From Chryseobacterium gleum (GTDB lineage Bacteria; Bacteroidota; Bacteroidia; Flavobacteriales_D; Crocinitomicaceae): 8,971 bases of DNA. The stretch covers positions 1 to 8,971 of the forward strand of contig CALPSU020000089.1 of NCBI GenBank assembly GCA_943326315.2. Direction: 5' to 3'. The position numbers and the translations under genes were made by a program. Of this stretch, positions 1-7,434 are shown one piece after another. The notes under the pieces were generated by a model, which was not told where the DNA came from, did no database searches, and saw nothing but the letters and a program-made list of their open reading frames with translations. Positions within the stretch are counted from its first letter, which is position 1. Every line of letters starts with the position of its first letter.

Positions 1-801
1 ATGCGAATTCATTATACCTCGCTTCGCTAATGCAATTTTCACTCCTCCAGGGTTTCCTTCTTCGAAAAACATTTTTGTAATTGAAAATAAATCATAATGC
101 TCCTTTCTTGCTGATGGTAAATCTTCTTCCATAGACGATTTAACCATCTGTGAAAATTTTTCCGGCAATGCATTTGCTACAACTGAAATCACTCCATCTG
201 CTCCAGCTGCAATTAATGGCATTGTTAAAGCATCATCTCCTGATAATATCCCAAACCCATTTGGTCTTAAACGAATTAGCTCCATTATCTGCTCCATATT
301 TCCTGAAGCTTCTTTTATTGCTACAATATTTTCAATTTTAGATAATTCAAGAGTTGTTTCCACAGACATATTTGAACCTGTTCTCCCTGGTACATTATAC
401 ATTATTATAGGTAAAGAAGTGCAAGCAGAGATATACTTAAAATGTTCAATTATTCCTTTTTGAGTTGGCTTATTATAATAAGGTGAAACAGATAAAATCC
501 CATCTACTCCTTCTGGTATAGCTTTGAAATTTTCACCAACCAATTTTGTATTATTTCCACCAACTCCATAAACTATTTTAAGTTTACCATTGTTTTCATC
601 AATGACTGTTTTTAAAACATCCATTTTTTCTTCCGCTGAAAGCGTTGGTGATTCTCCTGTGGTTCCCTGAACTACTAAAAAATTAATCCCACCTTCAATT
701 TGAAATCTAACTAATTTTCTTAATGCAACAAAATCAATTGAATCATCTAAATTAAATGGTGTAACTATAGCTACTCCTGACCCTTTAAAAATATTATTCA
801 T
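1..801 (-). CDS. dapA: 4-hydroxy-tetrahydrodipicolinate synthase DapA (C-terminus cut off by window edge)
   Basis: Condenses pyruvate with aspartate semialdehyde, the first committed step of lysine and diaminopimelate synthesis in the cytoplasm. I translated 267 codons from the ATG at 801 with no stop; family members are about 290-300 residues, so only the last ~25-30 are missing. The TIM-barrel lyase signatures are intact: GTTGES at 46-51 (Thr47 matches E. coli Thr44), Tyr109 in SPYYNKPTQKG (E. coli Tyr107), YNVPGRTG at 135-142 with Tyr135 and Arg140 (E. coli Tyr133 and Arg138), and the Schiff-base Lys163 in AIKEASG (E. coli Lys161). The start lies 3 bases after the upstream gene's TAA, so translation is probably coupled and the gene has no promoter of its own. 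No Shine-Dalgarno is visible. Identity is secure from the active-site set; specificity within the DapA/NanA superfamily rests on these motifs and overall similarity. Confidence 0.96.
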   Translation of the reverse strand, partial: MNNIFKGSGVAIVTPFNLDDSIDFVALRKLVRFQIEGGINFLVVQGTTGESPTLSAEEKMDVLKTVIDENNGKLKIVYGVGGNNTKLVGENFKAIPEGVDGILSVSPYYNKPTQKGIIEHFKYISACTSLPIIMYNVPGRTGSNMSVETTLELSKIENIVAIKEASGNMEQIMELIRLRPNGFGILSGDDALTMPLIAAGADGVISVVANALPEKFSQMVKSSMEEDLPSARKEHYDLFSITKMFFEEGNPGGVKIALAKRGIMNSH

Positions 802-804
802 ATT

Positions 805-1290
805 TTAAACTATTTTATTTAACATATTTACGGTGAAAATAACACTATTATCAATTGATTCATTACAGCTTTTTAAATTCATATCAAAAAACAAATGTTC
901 ATTGCCGTTTACACCTACTTTTTTAGTTGCATCTAACTTTGTTAACCACCTCATTACTTTTGCAGTTGGCGAACCAAAACATAAGAATAAATCAAATTGT
1001 GTTGATATAATATTTTCCAAGTTATCACCCATATCTACTTTTGATCTTTTCTTAATTTTGTTTCCAAAAAAAGACACGTCATTTTCAGATATATAAGAGA
1101 ACAAAGAGTGTTGTAAAATAATTTCTTTAGTATTTTGCTTTAAAATTATAACCTTAAGTCTTTTAATATTACTTTCATTCAAAACCAAATCTAAAGATGT
1201 TCTAAATTCTTGAAAATTTTCAGCATTCGTGAAAACATAAAAAACCAACAAACTTTTAGAACTCTCCCAAATACTTATTTTATCGTTCAT
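805..1290 (-). CDS. Uncharacterised DUF6913-like protein between ligA and dapA
   Basis: Function unknown. The protein has 161 residues, no signal peptide and no transmembrane segment, so it is probably cytoplasmic. Alternating hydrophobic strands and helices are visible: LLVFYVF at 14-20, RLKVIIL at 44-50, DVSFFG at 71-76, FDLFLCFG at 99-106, KVGVNG at 124-129 and FFDMNLK at 134-140. This suggests a small alpha/beta fold, with no catalytic motif I recognise. The FDL(x)FCFG, KVGV and FFDMN segments and the position between ligA and dapA resemble the Bacteroidota family DUF6913; I infer this from memory without a search. A TTG at 1293 could add one residue, but the ATG at 1290 is preferred. The ligA TGA, a single intervening codon, then ATG suggests reinitiation by ribosomes finishing ligA. 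Its own TAA is 3 bases before dapA. Codon use looks like its neighbours, with no sign of transfer. Confidence 0.85.
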   Translation of the reverse strand: MNDKISIWESSKSLLVFYVFTNAENFQEFRTSLDLVLNESNIKRLKVIILKQNTKEIILQHSLFSYISENDVSFFGNKIKKRSKVDMGDNLENIISTQFDLFLCFGSPTAKVMRWLTKLDATKKVGVNGNEHLFFDMNLKSCNESIDNSVIFTVNMLNKIV

Positions 1291-1293
1291 CAA

Positions 1294-3306
1294 TCAACTC
1301 TTTAACAATTGAATAAACTCATCTTCTGAAATTATTTTAACTCCAAGATCAGTTGCTTTTTTCAATTTCGCAGGCCCCATATTTTCACCAGCAACTAAAT
1401 AGTTCGTTTTTGAAGAAATTGAAGAACTATTTTTCCCTCCATTTATCTCAATCACTTGTTTTAGTTCATCTCTAGAAAAAGTATTAAAAACCCCTGAAAC
1501 AACAAAAGTCAAACCTTTTAAGTATTCAGTAGATCCTGTTTTTTCTTTAATTTCAAATTGAAGTCCTACATTTTTTAATCTATCAATAATTTTAATATTT
1601 CTATCTTCTAAAAAGAATTGCTGTACGGAAATAGCTATTTTCTCTCCAATTTCATCTACATTTATCAATTCCTCAAAAGTTGAATTTTTAATATTATCAA
1701 TTGATTTCAATCCTTTAGCAAGTTTTTTTGCTACTGTTTCTCCTACATAACGAATACCTAAAGCAAACAATACTCTTTCAAAAGGAACATTTTTGGAAGA
1801 TTCTAGTCCTTTTAATAAATTATCAGCAGATTTTTCCGCCATCCTATCTAAAACTATTAATTGATCAAACGTTAAATCATATAGATCAGCAAATGAATGA
1901 ATCAATCCTTTTTCAACAAGAACATCAACCGTTTCAGCACCTAACCCATCTATATTCATAGCTTTTCTGCCAATGAAATGCTCAATTCTTCCTTTTATTT
2001 GAGGTGGACATTCCAAATAATTTAAACAATAATGCTGAACTTCACCTTCCCTTCTGACTAGTATAGTATTACATTCAGGACAGTTTTCTATAAACTTAAC
2101 TATTGAGCTATTTGTAATTCTTTTCTCAAGATTAACACCTACGATTTTAGGTATAATCTCTCCTCCTTTTTCAACTTGAACTAGATCATTAAAATGTAAA
2201 TTCAATTTTTCAATCTGGTCTGAATTATGAAGTGATGCTCTTTTTACCGTTGTACCTCCTAATTGAACAGGTTTTAAATTTGCCACAGGAGTAACTGCTC
2301 CAGTTCTGCCAACTTGATATGTAACAGATTCTAAAACTGTTTCAACTCTTTCAGCTTTAAATTTATAAGCAATTGCCCAACGTGGAGATTTAGCAGTAAA
2401 TCCTAATTCTTGTTGTTGCGTGTAATCATTAACTTTAATTACAATTCCATCGATCTCAAAAGGCAACTTAACTCTATTTTTATCCCAAAAACGAATAAAT
2501 TTCATAATTCCATCAATAGAATCCGTTTTGTAAATCATTCTTTTTTCAGGATTTGGAGTTTTAAATCCCCATTCATTTGCTTTCAAAACACTTTCATAAT
2601 GACCTTCAAGAGGTAAATCATAACCATACAAACCATACAAATAACAATCTAAACCTCTCTCAGCAACAATTTTAGAATCGTGTAACTTAAGTGTTCCTGA
2701 AGCAGTATTTCTAGGATTTGCAAATTCGGCTTCACCTATATCTATTCGTTGTTCATTTAATTCTTGAAATTTCTTTAATGGGAAAAATATTTCTCCTCTA
2801 ATTTCAAAATCTGCAGGATAATCTCCTTTTAATTGGAGAGGAATAGTTCTAATTGTTCTTACATTGGCTGTTACATTTTCACCTTTTACTCCATCTCCTC
2901 TAGTTATTGCCTGTATTAATTTCCCTTTTTCATATTGTATACCAATGGCAACTCCATCGTATTTTAATTCACAAACATATTCTAATTTACCTTCTGAAAG
3001 TTTTTTTAGCCGATTTTCCCATTCAACTATTTCGTCTTCTGAATATGTATTAGATAAGGAAAGCATAGGAAAACGATGAACAACTGAATCTAATTTTTTT
3101 GTAATATCTCCTCCAATTCTTTTGGTCGGACTATAATCGTAAGAAAATTCAGGAAATTCAGATTCTAAGTTTCTTAATTTTTCTAATAACATATCAAAAT
3201 CATAATCAGAAATCTCAGATTTATTATCAATGTAATATAAATCATTATGCCTATTTATCTCATTAGATAAATGTTCAATTTCTTTCTTAGCTAGATCTTT
3301 ATCCAT
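1294..3306 (-). CDS. ligA: NAD-dependent DNA ligase LigA
   Basis: Seals 3'-OH/5'-phosphate nicks during Okazaki fragment joining and repair, using NAD+ as adenylate donor. At 670 residues it matches the full-length bacterial enzyme (E. coli 671). Domains in order: the Ia domain with Tyr24/Tyr25 and YDYSPTKRIGG at 56-66; the adenylation domain with the nucleophile Lys115 in ELKYDG (same number as E. coli) and motif IV EIDGIVIKV at 284-292; an OB fold with QVGRTGAVTPVA at 331-342; a Cys4 zinc finger at Cys409, Cys412, Cys427 and Cys433; helix-hairpin-helix repeats at about 440-580, including NIDGLG and ALGIRYVGE; and a C-terminal BRCT domain at about 592-670 with INGGK and TNYLVAGE. All key residues are present. 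It begins with ATG 9 bases after the prmC stop and ends just before the DUF6913-like gene, so it looks like a middle gene of the operon. The leader is A-rich with no Shine-Dalgarno. Confidence 0.98.
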   Translation of the reverse strand: MDKDLAKKEIEHLSNEINRHNDLYYIDNKSEISDYDFDMLLEKLRNLESEFPEFSYDYSPTKRIGGDITKKLDSVVHRFPMLSLSNTYSEDEIVEWENRLKKLSEGKLEYVCELKYDGVAIGIQYEKGKLIQAITRGDGVKGENVTANVRTIRTIPLQLKGDYPADFEIRGEIFFPLKKFQELNEQRIDIGEAEFANPRNTASGTLKLHDSKIVAERGLDCYLYGLYGYDLPLEGHYESVLKANEWGFKTPNPEKRMIYKTDSIDGIMKFIRFWDKNRVKLPFEIDGIVIKVNDYTQQQELGFTAKSPRWAIAYKFKAERVETVLESVTYQVGRTGAVTPVANLKPVQLGGTTVKRASLHNSDQIEKLNLHFNDLVQVEKGGEIIPKIVGVNLEKRITNSSIVKFIENCPECNTILVRREGEVQHYCLNYLECPPQIKGRIEHFIGRKAMNIDGLGAETVDVLVEKGLIHSFADLYDLTFDQLIVLDRMAEKSADNLLKGLESSKNVPFERVLFALGIRYVGETVAKKLAKGLKSIDNIKNSTFEELINVDEIGEKIAISVQQFFLEDRNIKIIDRLKNVGLQFEIKEKTGSTEYLKGLTFVVSGVFNTFSRDELKQVIEINGGKNSSSISSKTNYLVAGENMGPAKLKKATDLGVKIISEDEFIQLLKS

Positions 3307-3315
3307 TTTATAAAT

Positions 3316-4200
3316 CTATTTTTTAGCTTTTACCATTCTGGTTTTACCTTGTAAATCTAACTTTATTTCAATTGAATTAAAATTCAAATCTTCAAGTATT
3401 TCTAGCACCTCTAAAGATAAATTTTCATGAATTTCAAAGAACAATAAGCCTTCTGGTTTTAAATAAATTTTCGCCATTTTAGCAATTTTCTCATAAAAAA
3501 TCAAAGCTTCATCATCTGGAACAAAAAGTGCAATGTGTGGCTCGTGATCAAGTACATTTAATGCCATTTCATATTTCTCAACAATTGGAATATAAGGCGG
3601 GTTTGACACCCAACAATCAAATGAATTTGGAATAAAATTTCCTTTTTCAAAATAGGATAATTCGTCTAGAGCACTAAAATTAATTAATTCAATGTTTAAA
3701 TTTGTGTGTTCTGAATTTTCACGCGAAAGACTTAAAGCATCATTTGAAATATCAGTAGCTATTACTATTGATTTCAGATAAATAGACTTTAAAGAAAGGG
3801 CTATACAACCACTTCCTGTGCAAATATCAGCAATTAATTCTGGAGTAGTTTTATTTAAAAATGACTCTTTAACCCAATCTACTAATTCTTCTGTTTCAGG
3901 TCTAGGAATCAATGCTCTTTTATCACATTTTAATTTTAATTCGTAAAAATATGCTGTTTCGGTAATATATTGGAAAGGTTCATTTTTCAATAATCGCTTA
4001 ACAATTGATCGAAAATACAATAAATCTGATTCAGAAAGCAATAAATCATTTACACCGATTAAATCTTCCCTTGACAGATTCAATCTCGAACATATTACTT
4101 CATTTCCAATCAACTTAATTTCGTTATCAGAAAAAGTTAAAGCTAGTTTTTCTTTAAAATAACTTCTTATAGCTTTAACAGAATTAGTTTGAACAAACAT
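3316..4200 (-). CDS. prmC: Peptide chain release factor N5-glutamine methyltransferase PrmC (HemK)
   Basis: Methylates the glutamine of the GGQ motif in release factors RF1 and RF2 using S-adenosylmethionine, which improves translation termination. The 294 residues fit the family (E. coli 277). The N-terminal helical release-factor-binding domain covers about 1-85, followed by the conserved linker ALIPRPETEELV at 96-107. The Rossmann methyltransferase domain has the SAM motif DICTGSGCIAL at 125-135, an acidic residue after the second strand (ATDIS, Asp150), and the catalytic NPPY at 200-203 that holds the target glutamine. The downstream segment VLDHEPHIALFVPDD at 216-230 is also typical of the family. 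The Cys at 127, in place of the usual Gly, is in my recollection common in Bacteroidota homologues and not a defect. It starts with ATG 14 bases after the preceding stop and ends 9 bases before ligA, consistent with co-transcription. Confidence 0.96.
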   Translation of the reverse strand: MFVQTNSVKAIRSYFKEKLALTFSDNEIKLIGNEVICSRLNLSREDLIGVNDLLLSESDLLYFRSIVKRLLKNEPFQYITETAYFYELKLKCDKRALIPRPETEELVDWVKESFLNKTTPELIADICTGSGCIALSLKSIYLKSIVIATDISNDALSLSRENSEHTNLNIELINFSALDELSYFEKGNFIPNSFDCWVSNPPYIPIVEKYEMALNVLDHEPHIALFVPDDEALIFYEKIAKMAKIYLKPEGLLFFEIHENLSLEVLEILEDLNFNSIEIKLDLQGKTRMVKAKK

Positions 4201-4214
4201 TAAATTAAATTTGA

Positions 4215-4871
4215 TTAATTATCTTGTGACTTGTTTTTCGAAAAATAATGAGTATACCCAAAACCAACAATAAAGCATTGGGTTAATTTTGAAAATTGAG
4301 ATGGATCATATCCTGCATTAGTATGAATACCAAGTCTTTGCGGAGAAAAACCATACCCATTAATCGCATATCCTAAAGTTAACCTATACGATGAAAATTC
4401 GTCAACACTCAATATCAAACCCAGAGTTGGAGTTATTGTTATCGAATTAACTTGCAAAGGTTTACCATAAATTGAATCGTTATAATTCGTAGTGAAATAC
4501 GTTTGGGTATACCCAACTTTAACACCTAAATCAGTTGCAAATTGCTCATTATGAAATTTCTCATGACCAACTTTTAAAAAAAAAGAACCACTTTGAACTC
4601 CTCCTTTTGCAGGTTCAGCTGTAGGCACTTTAAATTTATCTATTTGCAAATATGTATAATTTACACCAGCTCCAAATGTTACGGAGTTTTTCATTCTGTA
4701 TTGATAATATGGGGATATTGAAACGATACTTTTCATAATCCCTTTGAACACTTGATTAGAAACAGGAATAGGCATCCCAATCTCCATCGTGAAAGTATGT
4801 TTTGGTTCAATTTGTCCAAAAAATGAAGAAGTAAAACCTAAAACAAAAATTACAAAAATCACTTTTTTCAT
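4215..4871 (-). CDS. Secreted small beta-barrel protein, probably outer membrane
   Basis: A 218-residue protein with a clear Sec signal: lysines at 2-3, a hydrophobic core at about 4-13, and a likely cleavage after Gly19 (FFG then Gln20), a common pattern in Flavobacteriia. The mature part shows about eight amphipathic strand-like stretches: 26-36, 48-60, 64-78, 95-106, 111-126, 143-156, 160-170 and 199-210. They are rich in alternating aromatic, glycine and polar residues, as in small 8-strand outer-membrane barrels. The last strand ends in GYTHYF, close to the C-terminus. There is no lipobox cysteine, OmpA-like peptidoglycan-binding domain or type IX sorting domain. No specific family was recognised; transport, adhesion and structural roles are all possible. 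It is the first gene of the five-gene run. The 77 bases between it and the glnA terminator must carry any promoter, but I see only a weak one-mismatch TATTTTAG at 4895-4902. A run of nine T in the coding strand lies at codons 96-99. Confidence 0.82.
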   Translation of the reverse strand: MKKVIFVIFVLGFTSSFFGQIEPKHTFTMEIGMPIPVSNQVFKGIMKSIVSISPYYQYRMKNSVTFGAGVNYTYLQIDKFKVPTAEPAKGGVQSGSFFLKVGHEKFHNEQFATDLGVKVGYTQTYFTTNYNDSIYGKPLQVNSITITPTLGLILSVDEFSSYRLTLGYAINGYGFSPQRLGIHTNAGYDPSQFSKLTQCFIVGFGYTHYFSKNKSQDN

Positions 4872-4948
4872 ATTTTAGTTTTTATTTATTATCGCTAAAA
4901 TAATCATTTTTATTAGACCGATATACTGAATAACGAAGTTAATAAATC

Positions 4949-4977
4949 AAAAAAAAGCCCTTCTTATCAAAGGGCTT
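4949..4977 (-). terminator. Rho-independent terminator of glnA
   Basis: Read on the minus strand, an 8-base stem AAGCCCTT (4977-4970) pairs perfectly with AAGGGCTT (4962-4955) across a 7-base loop. It is followed at once by six T (4954-4949). It begins 21 bases past the glnA stop, so it should end the glutamine synthetase transcript and insulate it from the downstream barrel-prmC-ligA-dapA run. On the plus strand the trailing sequence is A then T-rich and weaker, so I assign one direction only. Confidence 0.92.
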
Positions 4978-4997
4978 AAAATTTTTATATTATAAAA

Positions 4998-7184
4998 TTA
5001 ACGAGTAAACAACATTTCTCTAAATTTTGGCAATGGCCAAAGTTCATCATCTACAAGTATTTCTAATTTATCTGCATGATAACGAATATCGTCAAAAAAT
5101 AGCTTTACTTTATCGCAATAAGCAACAGCTTTCGCTTCGTTACCTTCTATTTTGTTCGCTAATTTACGGGCTGCCAACATATCGTCACAACCTTGTTTCA
5201 TTTTATTTAAATGATCTGAAATCTTAATCAATAACTCAAGCTGAGCTTTCCCTGCTTCCTTCCCTGCTTTATCACCAATAACAGAAACTAATCCTTGAAC
5301 ATTTTGAATCAATTTATTCTGATATTCAATAACTGCTGGTACGATATGATTTTGAGCTATATCACCTATTAAACGTGCCTCAATTTGAATTTTATGAATA
5401 TACGCCTCAAATTCAATTTCCTGACGAGCCTCTAATTCTCTAGGAGTCAAAATATTCATATCATTGAATAATTTGATAACTTTTTTATCACCCCAAACTT
5501 TCAATGCTCTTGGTGTGTCTTTCAAATTAGATAAACCTCTTTTTTCAGCTTCTTTAACCCATTCTTCTCCGTAACCATTTCCTTCGAAACGAATTTTCTT
5601 AGAAGCCTTGATCATTATTTGAAGTTCTTTCAAAATTGCCTCGTCTTTACTCTCCCCTTTTTCGATTCGAGCATCAACATCTTTTTTGAAAATCTGTAAT
5701 TGATTTGAAACAATTGTATTGATAACAATCATTGCTGAAGCACAGTTAGCAGAAGAACCTACAGCTCTGAATTCAAATTTATTTCCAGTAAATGCAAATG
5801 GTGAAGTTCTGTTTCTATCCGTATTATCCAACATAATTTGTGGGATTTTACCAATATTTAACTTTAATTCTGTCTTATCTTCTGGAGTCATTTTACCAGC
5901 TTTCACATTTTTCTCAATCTCATCTAATAAATAAGTTAATTGAGAACCTATGAAAGCTGAAATAATTGCTGGAGGCGCTTCATTTGCACCTAAACGATGA
6001 TCATTTCCTGCTCCTGCAATACAAGCTCTTAATAAATCTGCGTAATCATGAATTGCTTTGATTGTGTTACAAAAGAATGTCAAGAATTGTAGATTAGACT
6101 TTGGATTTTTACCTGGAGCTAATAAATTAACACCAGTATCCGTTCCTAATGACCAGTTATTATGTTTACCAGATCCATTCACACCTGCAAATGGTTTTTC
6201 ATGAAGTAAAACACGGAAATTATGTTTACGAGCTACTTTCTCCATAATATCCATTAACAATAGATTGTGATCGTTTGCTAAATTACATTCCTCAAAAATT
6301 GGCGCACACTCAAATTGATTTGGAGCAACTTCATTATGACGTGTTGTAACTGGAATACCTAATCGAATTGATTCCGTTTCGAATTCACGCATAAAAGATG
6401 TGATACGAGCTGGAATAGACCCGAAATAATGATCATCCAATTGTTGACCTTTAGCTGGAGCGTGACCAAATAAAGCTCTACCCGTCATCATAATATCTGG
6501 ACGAGCATTAAATAATGCTGAATCTACTAAGAAATATTCCTGTTCCCAACCTAGTGTTGCAACTGTTTTTGTAACATTTTTATCAAAATACTGACAAACT
6601 GCTGTAGCTGATTCATCAATAGAATGTAATGCTTTTAATAGTGGCATTTTGTAATCCAATGCCTCACCTGTATAAGAAATAAAAATTGTTGGAATACACA
6701 ATGTTTTATCTATAACGAAAGCTGGAGAAGATGGATCCCATGCTGTGTAACCTCTTGCTTCAAATGTATTTCTAATTCCTCCATTTGGAAAAGAAGATGC
6801 ATCAGGTTCTTGTTGAATTAATAAATCTCCATCAAAACGTTCAATAGCTCTTCCTGGACCAACAGGCTTAAAGAAAGCATCGTGTTTCTCTGCCGTTGAA
6901 CCAGTTAAAGGTTGAAACCAATGTGTATAATGAGTAGCTCCTTTTGTTAATGCCCAATCTTTCATTGACGACGCAACTTGATCAGCCATTTTACGATCTA
7001 AACGAGTTCCTTTTAAAGCAGAATCCATCATAGATTTATATGCTTCACTCGGAAGATATTCACGCATTACTTCAGCATGAAAAACATTTTCTCCGAAAAT
7101 TTCAGATATTTTACCTTCAAATTCGATGTGTTTCGGTGTTCTATTCAAAACATCGTGATACGCTTGCATTCTTTTAGTCGCCAT
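4998..7184 (-). CDS. glnA: Glutamine synthetase type III (GSIII)
   Basis: Makes glutamine from glutamate, ammonia and ATP, the entry point of nitrogen assimilation; also called GlnN in this subfamily. From the ATG at 7184 it has 728 residues, matching the ~729 of Bacteroides GSIII and far longer than types I and II (~450 and ~350). Type III landmarks are present: HWFQPLTGSTAEKHDAFF at 88-105, the metal-binding GWEQEYF at 212-218, HNEVAPNQFE at 283-292, the HEKPF and NGSGKHNNWS segments at 328-345, and DRNRTSPFAF followed by KFEFRAVGSS at 456-478. The C-terminal ~150 residues are the helical extension typical of the type. A TTG at 7208 would add eight residues, but it falls inside the probable -7 promoter box, so the ATG is preferred. 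It is monocistronic: an own promoter lies upstream and a strong terminator downstream. No PII or ammonium transporter gene is adjacent. Confidence 0.97.
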   Translation of the reverse strand: MATKRMQAYHDVLNRTPKHIEFEGKISEIFGENVFHAEVMREYLPSEAYKSMMDSALKGTRLDRKMADQVASSMKDWALTKGATHYTHWFQPLTGSTAEKHDAFFKPVGPGRAIERFDGDLLIQQEPDASSFPNGGIRNTFEARGYTAWDPSSPAFVIDKTLCIPTIFISYTGEALDYKMPLLKALHSIDESATAVCQYFDKNVTKTVATLGWEQEYFLVDSALFNARPDIMMTGRALFGHAPAKGQQLDDHYFGSIPARITSFMREFETESIRLGIPVTTRHNEVAPNQFECAPIFEECNLANDHNLLLMDIMEKVARKHNFRVLLHEKPFAGVNGSGKHNNWSLGTDTGVNLLAPGKNPKSNLQFLTFFCNTIKAIHDYADLLRACIAGAGNDHRLGANEAPPAIISAFIGSQLTYLLDEIEKNVKAGKMTPEDKTELKLNIGKIPQIMLDNTDRNRTSPFAFTGNKFEFRAVGSSANCASAMIVINTIVSNQLQIFKKDVDARIEKGESKDEAILKELQIMIKASKKIRFEGNGYGEEWVKEAEKRGLSNLKDTPRALKVWGDKKVIKLFNDMNILTPRELEARQEIEFEAYIHKIQIEARLIGDIAQNHIVPAVIEYQNKLIQNVQGLVSVIGDKAGKEAGKAQLELLIKISDHLNKMKQGCDDMLAARKLANKIEGNEAKAVAYCDKVKLFFDDIRYHADKLEILVDDELWPLPKFREMLFTR

Positions 7185-7205
7185 GAGTAAAATTTTAATT
7201 TTTTT

Positions 7206-7237
7206 CAAAAATAATCAATATTAAAAGGTTTTTCAAA
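7206..7237 (-). promoter_or_regulatory. Probable Bacteroidota-type promoter of glnA
   Basis: On the minus strand, TATTTTTG (7213-7206) matches the Bacteroidota -7 consensus TAnnTTTG exactly. A TTTG (7237-7234) sits 20 bases further upstream as the -33 element, within the expected spacing. Transcription would begin near 7200, giving a leader of about 16 bases before the ATG at 7184. Assigned from consensus only; no start-site data. Confidence 0.65.
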
Positions 7238-7256
7238 AAATAAAACAACTTTTTTA

Positions 7257-7277
7257 TCAACAACCCCCTATTAATTA
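7257..7277. repeat. C-rich direct repeat, copy 1 (glnA-proximal)
   Basis: Shares the pattern TCAAnnACCCCCTATTnnTTA with copy 2: 17 of 21 positions are identical, including an exact 10-base core ACCCCCTATT at 7263-7272. A run of five C is conspicuous in this AT-rich spacer. The core centre lies about 68 bases upstream of the predicted glnA start site, where an activator might bind. The role is inferred from position only. Confidence 0.6.
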
Positions 7278-7308
7278 GATTAGAAATCAAAAAAAACAAT
7301 AAAAATAT

Positions 7309-7329
7309 TCAAACACCCCCTATTTTTTA
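7309..7329. repeat. C-rich direct repeat, copy 2 (glnA-distal)
   Basis: Second copy in the same orientation, with the exact core ACCCCCTATT at 7315-7324. It is offset by 52 bases from copy 1, close to five turns of B-DNA, so both copies would face the same side of the helix. Its centre lies about 120 bases upstream of the predicted glnA start site. No other copy was seen in the window. Confidence 0.6.
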
Positions 7330-7434
7330 AGTCCAAAACCATAAAAACTTAAAAAATCAATTTCCTAAACTCCTCTTGTTAGTAAAAACAGTAAAAATGA
7401 AGAAATTTGGAGAAAATCCTTGAATCTTGTTTTA

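Noticed and set aside
833..1096. Plus-strand open frame of 87 codons opposite the DUF6913-like gene
   Set aside because: It lies wholly antisense to a gene with good context and shows no recognisable domain, signal or promoter. The same holds for the other antisense frames, at 150-341, 1728-1961, 2410-2616, 2864-3079, 5027-5227 and 5719-5934.
3820..3826. Cys in place of Gly in the PrmC SAM-binding motif (DICTGSG)
   Set aside because: Looked like a missing key residue, but I recall this variant as usual in Bacteroidota PrmC, and all other motifs including NPPY are intact.
4872..4948. Promoter for the barrel-prmC-ligA run
   Set aside because: The only -7 candidate (TATTTTAG at 4895-4902) has a mismatch and no TTG at suitable spacing, so I did not list it as a feature.
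7381..7399. Tandem AGTAAAAAC/AGTAAAAAT and an ATG at 7397-7399 as a possible leader peptide
   Set aside because: The ATG opens only eight codons and lies upstream of the probable -7 box, so it would not be transcribed from it. The tandem is short and low in complexity.
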